Position numbers and translations under genes: made by a program
Notes under the pieces: generated by a model
What the model saw: only the letters and a program-made list of their open reading frames with translations
The model's database searches: none
Told to the model about the DNA's origin: nothing
Assembly: GCA_032358255.1 (NCBI GenBank)
Contig: JAULBX010025020.1
Span: 1-64,000 of the forward strand
DNA length: 64,000 nucleotides
Direction: 5' to 3'
From: Heterotrichella gracilis
Lineage: Eukaryota > Sar > Xanthophyceae > Tribonematales > Xanthonemataceae
Part shown: piece by piece, positions 59,609 through 64,000 of the stretch
Layout of the letters: each line of letters opens with the position of its first letter
Numbering within the stretch: position 1 is the stretch's first letter

Positions 59609-62600
59609 ATGGAGGACGCTTCAACCCTGCAGGACAAGCCAGAAGGCCGCTTGAGCTCAAATGGGGTCATTGCTTGCGTAATCGAGAACAGGGCTAAAGA
59701 GGTAGGCGCATGGCATGATATAGCATGGGAACCTTGTTCAACATCCATCAACTTGATGGTGTGCCATGGCACTGCCCGGCAGTAAACGTGGCTTTGCCTC
59801 ACAGTCAAGTAGAATCAAGAACTTAGGGGTAAACCATACTATGGTTGAACCAGGTTTTTATTTATTGCTCATGGTTCATACAAGGCGCTGCGCATGCAGT
59901 ACCAATCTCTTGCTAGCAACTGCTGCCATGCCAACACGGTCTGTGTGCATTTGTGGCATGCCAGAACTCGTGACGCCCTAACAAGCAGCAACCCAATGGG
60001 GGGGCATGGCATGTATCGCAGGCTATAGCTGTAAATGTTGCTGCCAGCAGGGTGTGGGTTTTCTTGAATAAGCAACCAGGTTGGGGGATTGATTGCATGG
60101 CACTGCTCCCATTTGACGACAGTCAACGTATCAAAGCGCACTGCGCTCTTAGCAATGAGCCAGCTCACAGCCACTGTGGCCTAAAATTGATTTGTTCATT
60201 GCAATTTGTGCAGGTTGGAATGGCACTGCTAGATGTGGATCGAATGAACCTGAGGCTGCTTCAGTACATTGAAACATCGCGCTCGTATCTGAACACCGTG
60301 TGAGTAATGCCCCATGCACAGATGGCCCCAGCAGCTGCTTCATTTCCATAAATTGTTGGGACTGTGGCATGACGTGCACATGAAGCCTGCACTTCTAGCA
60401 TCGGCGGTCAGTGAACCACACCAGTGCATGTTATTCTATGGAAGGTACAAAAGCTTGCTTTGCACAATGCTCAGGGCTTTGTGTTGCAGGTCCATGCTGC
60501 ATGTCCACCAACCGGCCACACTCCTCATTGTTGCGTCAACACAAAATGAAGTGGTTCATGGGGTAAACAAAGCCACCCAGGAGTATAGTCAGATTGCCCT
60601 AGGAAGATCCATGTTTGATGACACAAAGGTAATGTCCACAATGATTTGACAGCACAAGTCATGTTGCTGATATGTAATGTTTGTACATGAGTGGCTCAGC
60701 AACATGATTTATCTGTGCATGCTTGTTGACTGACAGGCCAGTGGGCACACCAGCACACAGATCAACACCTATAGGGTTACGATGTGGATACCCTGCGCAC
60801 TCAGAGGATGCAGGAACACTGTCCAGCATACTTAACAAGTTTGCATTGCATGGTGTTTACAGGGCGCGGCGCTCCTTGCCAAATACAGTATGACTCCAAG
60901 TGCTGAATCCTTGGACAATACATCATTGCACAGCAGCTCATTTTACTTGGCGCGTGGAGCTGCCGGAGCTCTGTTGAGGTGCGCAAGATCCAAACTCACA
61001 GCGCAAGCGGCATAAGGCATATCAATAATTGTCTTTTGATGTTCAGACTGAGCATGTATCAATTCTTTGCATGTAAATGACGGTCTAATAAGTATTGCAC
61101 CCTGCGGCAGTGAATGTGTAGGCTTGGTCACCACTGTTCTTTATGTTGCAGATATGTTGAGGAAGAGAAAAACTATCTGATCATGTGCAATAGCTTGCAA
61201 GTGGAGCATCAGGTTACAGACTACTACATGCAGATAGACCCTGCAACGATAGAATCCTTGGAAATCGTCACAGGAAAGTCAGCTGGCAGTGGCCGCAAAG
61301 GGCTATGCTTGTATTGGTGAGTATATACTATGTTGTAAGTATTGCTGTGCGACGCAGGCCAAAATATAACATATTTGTTATATTTTGTCAGTTCTGTTGT
61401 AATACTGCCGAATGTGTCTGCCCTTCTGCATTGGTGGTGTCATGTTGCCACACATGCCGTTCTGTTCAAAGCCGTCTAACTTAGTACTATCGAAGTCTTG
61501 CAGCATACATTGTAAGTAATACAACTTGTAACCCTGACTGTGCATTCCAGGTTACTCAGCCACCATACACACACAAGGGTTGGCCAGAGGCTGATCAGGG
61601 CCAACCTTCTGCAACCCCTCAAGGACATTGCCACGCTCAACGGCAGGCTGGACTGCCTTGCAGAGCTAGTAGAAAACCCATCGATGGTGTCCAATGTGGT
61701 GCAAGCGCTCAGCAAAATGCCGAAGGACCTGGACAGGTAACTACCCGGGCTTTCAATGTGTCTTTTTAGCGGCGGTTTCAATTGCCCGAAGCGCACCTTT
61801 ATTTTAACTCGGAAAAAATTCTTGAATGAAACAAATAGCTATTTAAGCACGCTGGTTGAGGAAGAGAAGGGCCTACCCTTCTGTCCACTGTTTCCCTAAC
61901 CATGTATTTCTCGCAAAAACTTCTTCAATGACTGATCAGTGACTGGTCATTGTTACAATGATTGTTGATCCACGCAGGATGTGTGCTCATCTTACAACTA
62001 GGTCCATAAAGAACAAGAGCAACCCGGCTTCCAGGTATGATTGACCGGGTGCAAGCAAGTTAACCACCTTGCAAAAATGCTGCCAAAGTTTGCTAGATGT
62101 TGAGTCTCAGATGCCGCGGCGATGGGCCATAAACTGACATTGTACACAGTTTATACGAAATTTATTTGGTCTGCATTCGGCTGAGAACAGAATGGGAATA
62201 AGCTTTTATCATGCCAGTGTGTGAATGAATGCAACACATTAGACGTACACATGAACGTGGCACCTGCGTAGGGCCAATGCAATTGCTACATGACATTGTG
62301 CTTCTTGTAACAGGATATCTGGCCTGATTGGCAGTATCATTCTTCTCAAGGAGGTCCTGCAGTTGGTCCCGTACTTTGATGAAGCTCTGGACGAGGTTTC
62401 CAGCGCTGTACTGAATACCGTGAAGACCACCTGCCAGCATCCAATTTGGGCGGAGCTGTTGACAAGCATTGACACTGTACTCAATGAGGTTGGTTTGCCA
62501 ATGGCATAACATGCATGCGATATGGCACGAATCCAATGTAGAGAAAGCGACTGCATCCCAACTGATAAACAACTTGAAAGCAAAGATTGGCAATATCCAT

Positions 62601-64000
62601 GCCCTGGTTGGTCACCATCAAGCTCTCACTGCAGTACCATTGTAATATGAGCAGGGTTGCCAGCAAACCATGCTGAGCTACATTTGTATGTGCAGGATGT
62701 TGCGAGTTCTAAAGCAGCTTTCATTAACAAAACTCAGCAATGCTTTGCCGTCAAGGCAGGAATCGATGGCTTCTTGGATGTGTCCCGGCAGAATTTCTAC
62801 GACTTGACAGATGCAATTCACTCGCTTGCAGGGGAGTATGGCACAGGGATAGATGGCCTGCGTGTAAGTGCACAATTCATTTTAGTAGTCAAGCAGACTG
62901 AGTGCTGGTTCAACCATTGCGCACAGCCACCATGGCATGGCCTGCACATCAGCATTGCTTTTGCGCAGTGCGTTATCTTGCCATGGTCTGCACATCATCA
63001 TGGTGACCATAGCACCATGTGCAGGTGATGTACAATGGCAAGCGTGGCTTCTACCTTGTTGGGCCTCAACCTGGGGTTGTGGCAAAGGGAGGGAATGTGG
63101 TGCCAGTCTTACCTCCAGAGTTCCTCACATTGGGGAAAGGCAAGGGAGTGGTTCACTGCACAACGCGTGAGCTCACATCGCTGAACGTCCGACTGGCTGA
63201 TGCAATGAATGATTGCCTTGTGCTGACAGAGCAGGTAATGGCGCACATGATGGCAGGCATGGTTTGTTAGTTATTTTCTTGAAGCATTACTAATGGTGAA
63301 CTGACTTAGAGGGGGTATGCTGTTGGCATAGGAGTCACCCAGCTTCTTTTATGCGTTGAAAAAAGCCCCGTATGATAGGCATAGGAGTTACCCCAGTTAT
63401 TTCCGCTGTCTACTGCGCACAGCTATGGAGGCACAATTTCCGCTGTCTACTGCCCACAGCTATGAAGCCTAGTGTGACAGACTGTCATAGTAGCACACAC
63501 GCTGTCAGGTTTTAACTCGCGTCATTGCAATGGCATGCATGTGTGTAGGTAGGGATATATTTTGAAGACCTCTTAGCAATATTACATATGTGGGACCACC
63601 TGATGGTGTTCAGCCGCAAGAGCCAATGCCACCTTGACTCTGACCACCACTTCATTCATGGCCCCACTGACAGGTACTGGAAAACTTGCTGCTGGTGGTG
63701 AACAAGCACATGAGCATGGTGCATTGTCTCATTGACAATGTGGCGCTCCTTGACATGATGTGCTCAATGACCCAGTTTGTAATGGAACGAGAAGGCTACG
63801 TGCGTCCACAGTTGAATGATCGCGGTAAGTGGCATGTGTACACTTTGTGCTGGAGTCTGCACCCAGCGCGCATGATGTGCCACTGAGGAATCAAAAGAAT
63901 ATCTGGTGTAGCTTTGGCCTTGACGCTTTGATAAGATTCTCTGAAACATTTTCACTCAGTGTGTATGGATGTTCCATCCCTGTGCACAATTCTTGATCTC
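59609..64000 (+). CDS. MSH4: meiotic MutS homologue MSH4 (partial, continues past the window)
   Basis: MSH4 pairs with MSH5 to stabilise recombination intermediates and promote crossovers in meiosis; it does not repair mismatches. Eleven exons are visible: 59609-59701, 60214-60299, 60490-60628, 60863-60978, 61152-61316, 61551-61736, 61978-62034, 62314-62488, 62696-62863, 63025-63234 and 63674-63824, coding 515 residues so far. After a short N-terminus comes the connector domain (VIACVIENRAKEVGMALLDV, split over exons 1-2). The mismatch-binding domain I is absent, as usual for MSH4. The lever and clamp regions follow (RVGQRLIRANLLQPLKDI; LDCLAELVEN; QQCFAVKAGIDGFLDV-like text in exon 9). The ATPase domain is beyond the right edge, and I could not place the next exon with confidence. 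Confidence 0.92.
63325..63464. repeat. direct repeats in MSH4 intron 10
   Basis: A 27-bp segment beginning TTCCGCTGTCTACTG occurs at 63401-63427 and 63438-63464 with one difference. A second pair, GGCATAGGAGT, lies at 63325-63335 and 63378-63388. The intron (63235-63673) otherwise shows nothing recognisable. Confidence 0.8.

Overview
This window is nuclear DNA from a green alga (Viridiplantae, most like a chlorophyte). Three things point there. The genes are dense and intron-rich, with mostly GT-AG introns of about 60-400 nt. The proteins resemble plant and algal orthologues (CDKA with PSTAIRE, a CABIN1-type HIR3, DEG9/10-type protease, a DUF179 protein and another protein that both start with chloroplast-transit-like sequences). 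Base composition is moderate, below that of Chlamydomonas. Sixteen protein genes can be assembled exon by exon with consistent phase. No rRNA, convincing tRNA, CRISPR, virus-derived or organelle sequence was seen.

Layout from left to right: a GC-rich tandem repeat and unexplained sequence (1-2076); RPN11 (-) and CDKA (+), divergent over a short shared upstream region; HIR3/CABIN1 (-), a 23-exon gene of nearly 11 kb; ALY/REF (-), VPS51 (-) and PRP19 (-) in tandem; then alternating genes: CERK (+), DEG protease (-), MOB1 (+), DUF179/AlgH-like (-), a PAAT-like coiled-coil gene (+), NSUN-type RNA methyltransferase (-), CDC20 (+), GAR1 (-), an unrecognised plastid protein (+), a 2.1-kb gap without a recognisable gene, and the first eleven exons of MSH4 (+), which runs off the right edge.

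By function the window holds cell-cycle and mitotic-exit genes (CDKA, CDC20, MOB1), protein turnover (RPN11, DEG), chromatin and RNA work (HIR3, ALY, PRP19, GAR1, NSUN), membrane traffic and lipid signalling (VPS51, CERK), plastid proteins, and a meiotic recombination gene (MSH4). These are housekeeping genes sitting next to each other, not an operon or a specialised cluster. Most lie in divergent pairs with 0.5-1 kb between start codons.

The points most worth a second look are: a dispersed SINE-like repeat present twice, one copy with a 13-bp target-site duplication; candidate 33-nt introns; 9-17 nt first exons in three genes; three GC-AG introns; E2F-like and MYB/MSA-like sites upstream of CDC20; and a possible algal homologue of the animal protein PAAT. 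No clearly new multi-gene system was found. All gene models are manual splice predictions without transcript support.
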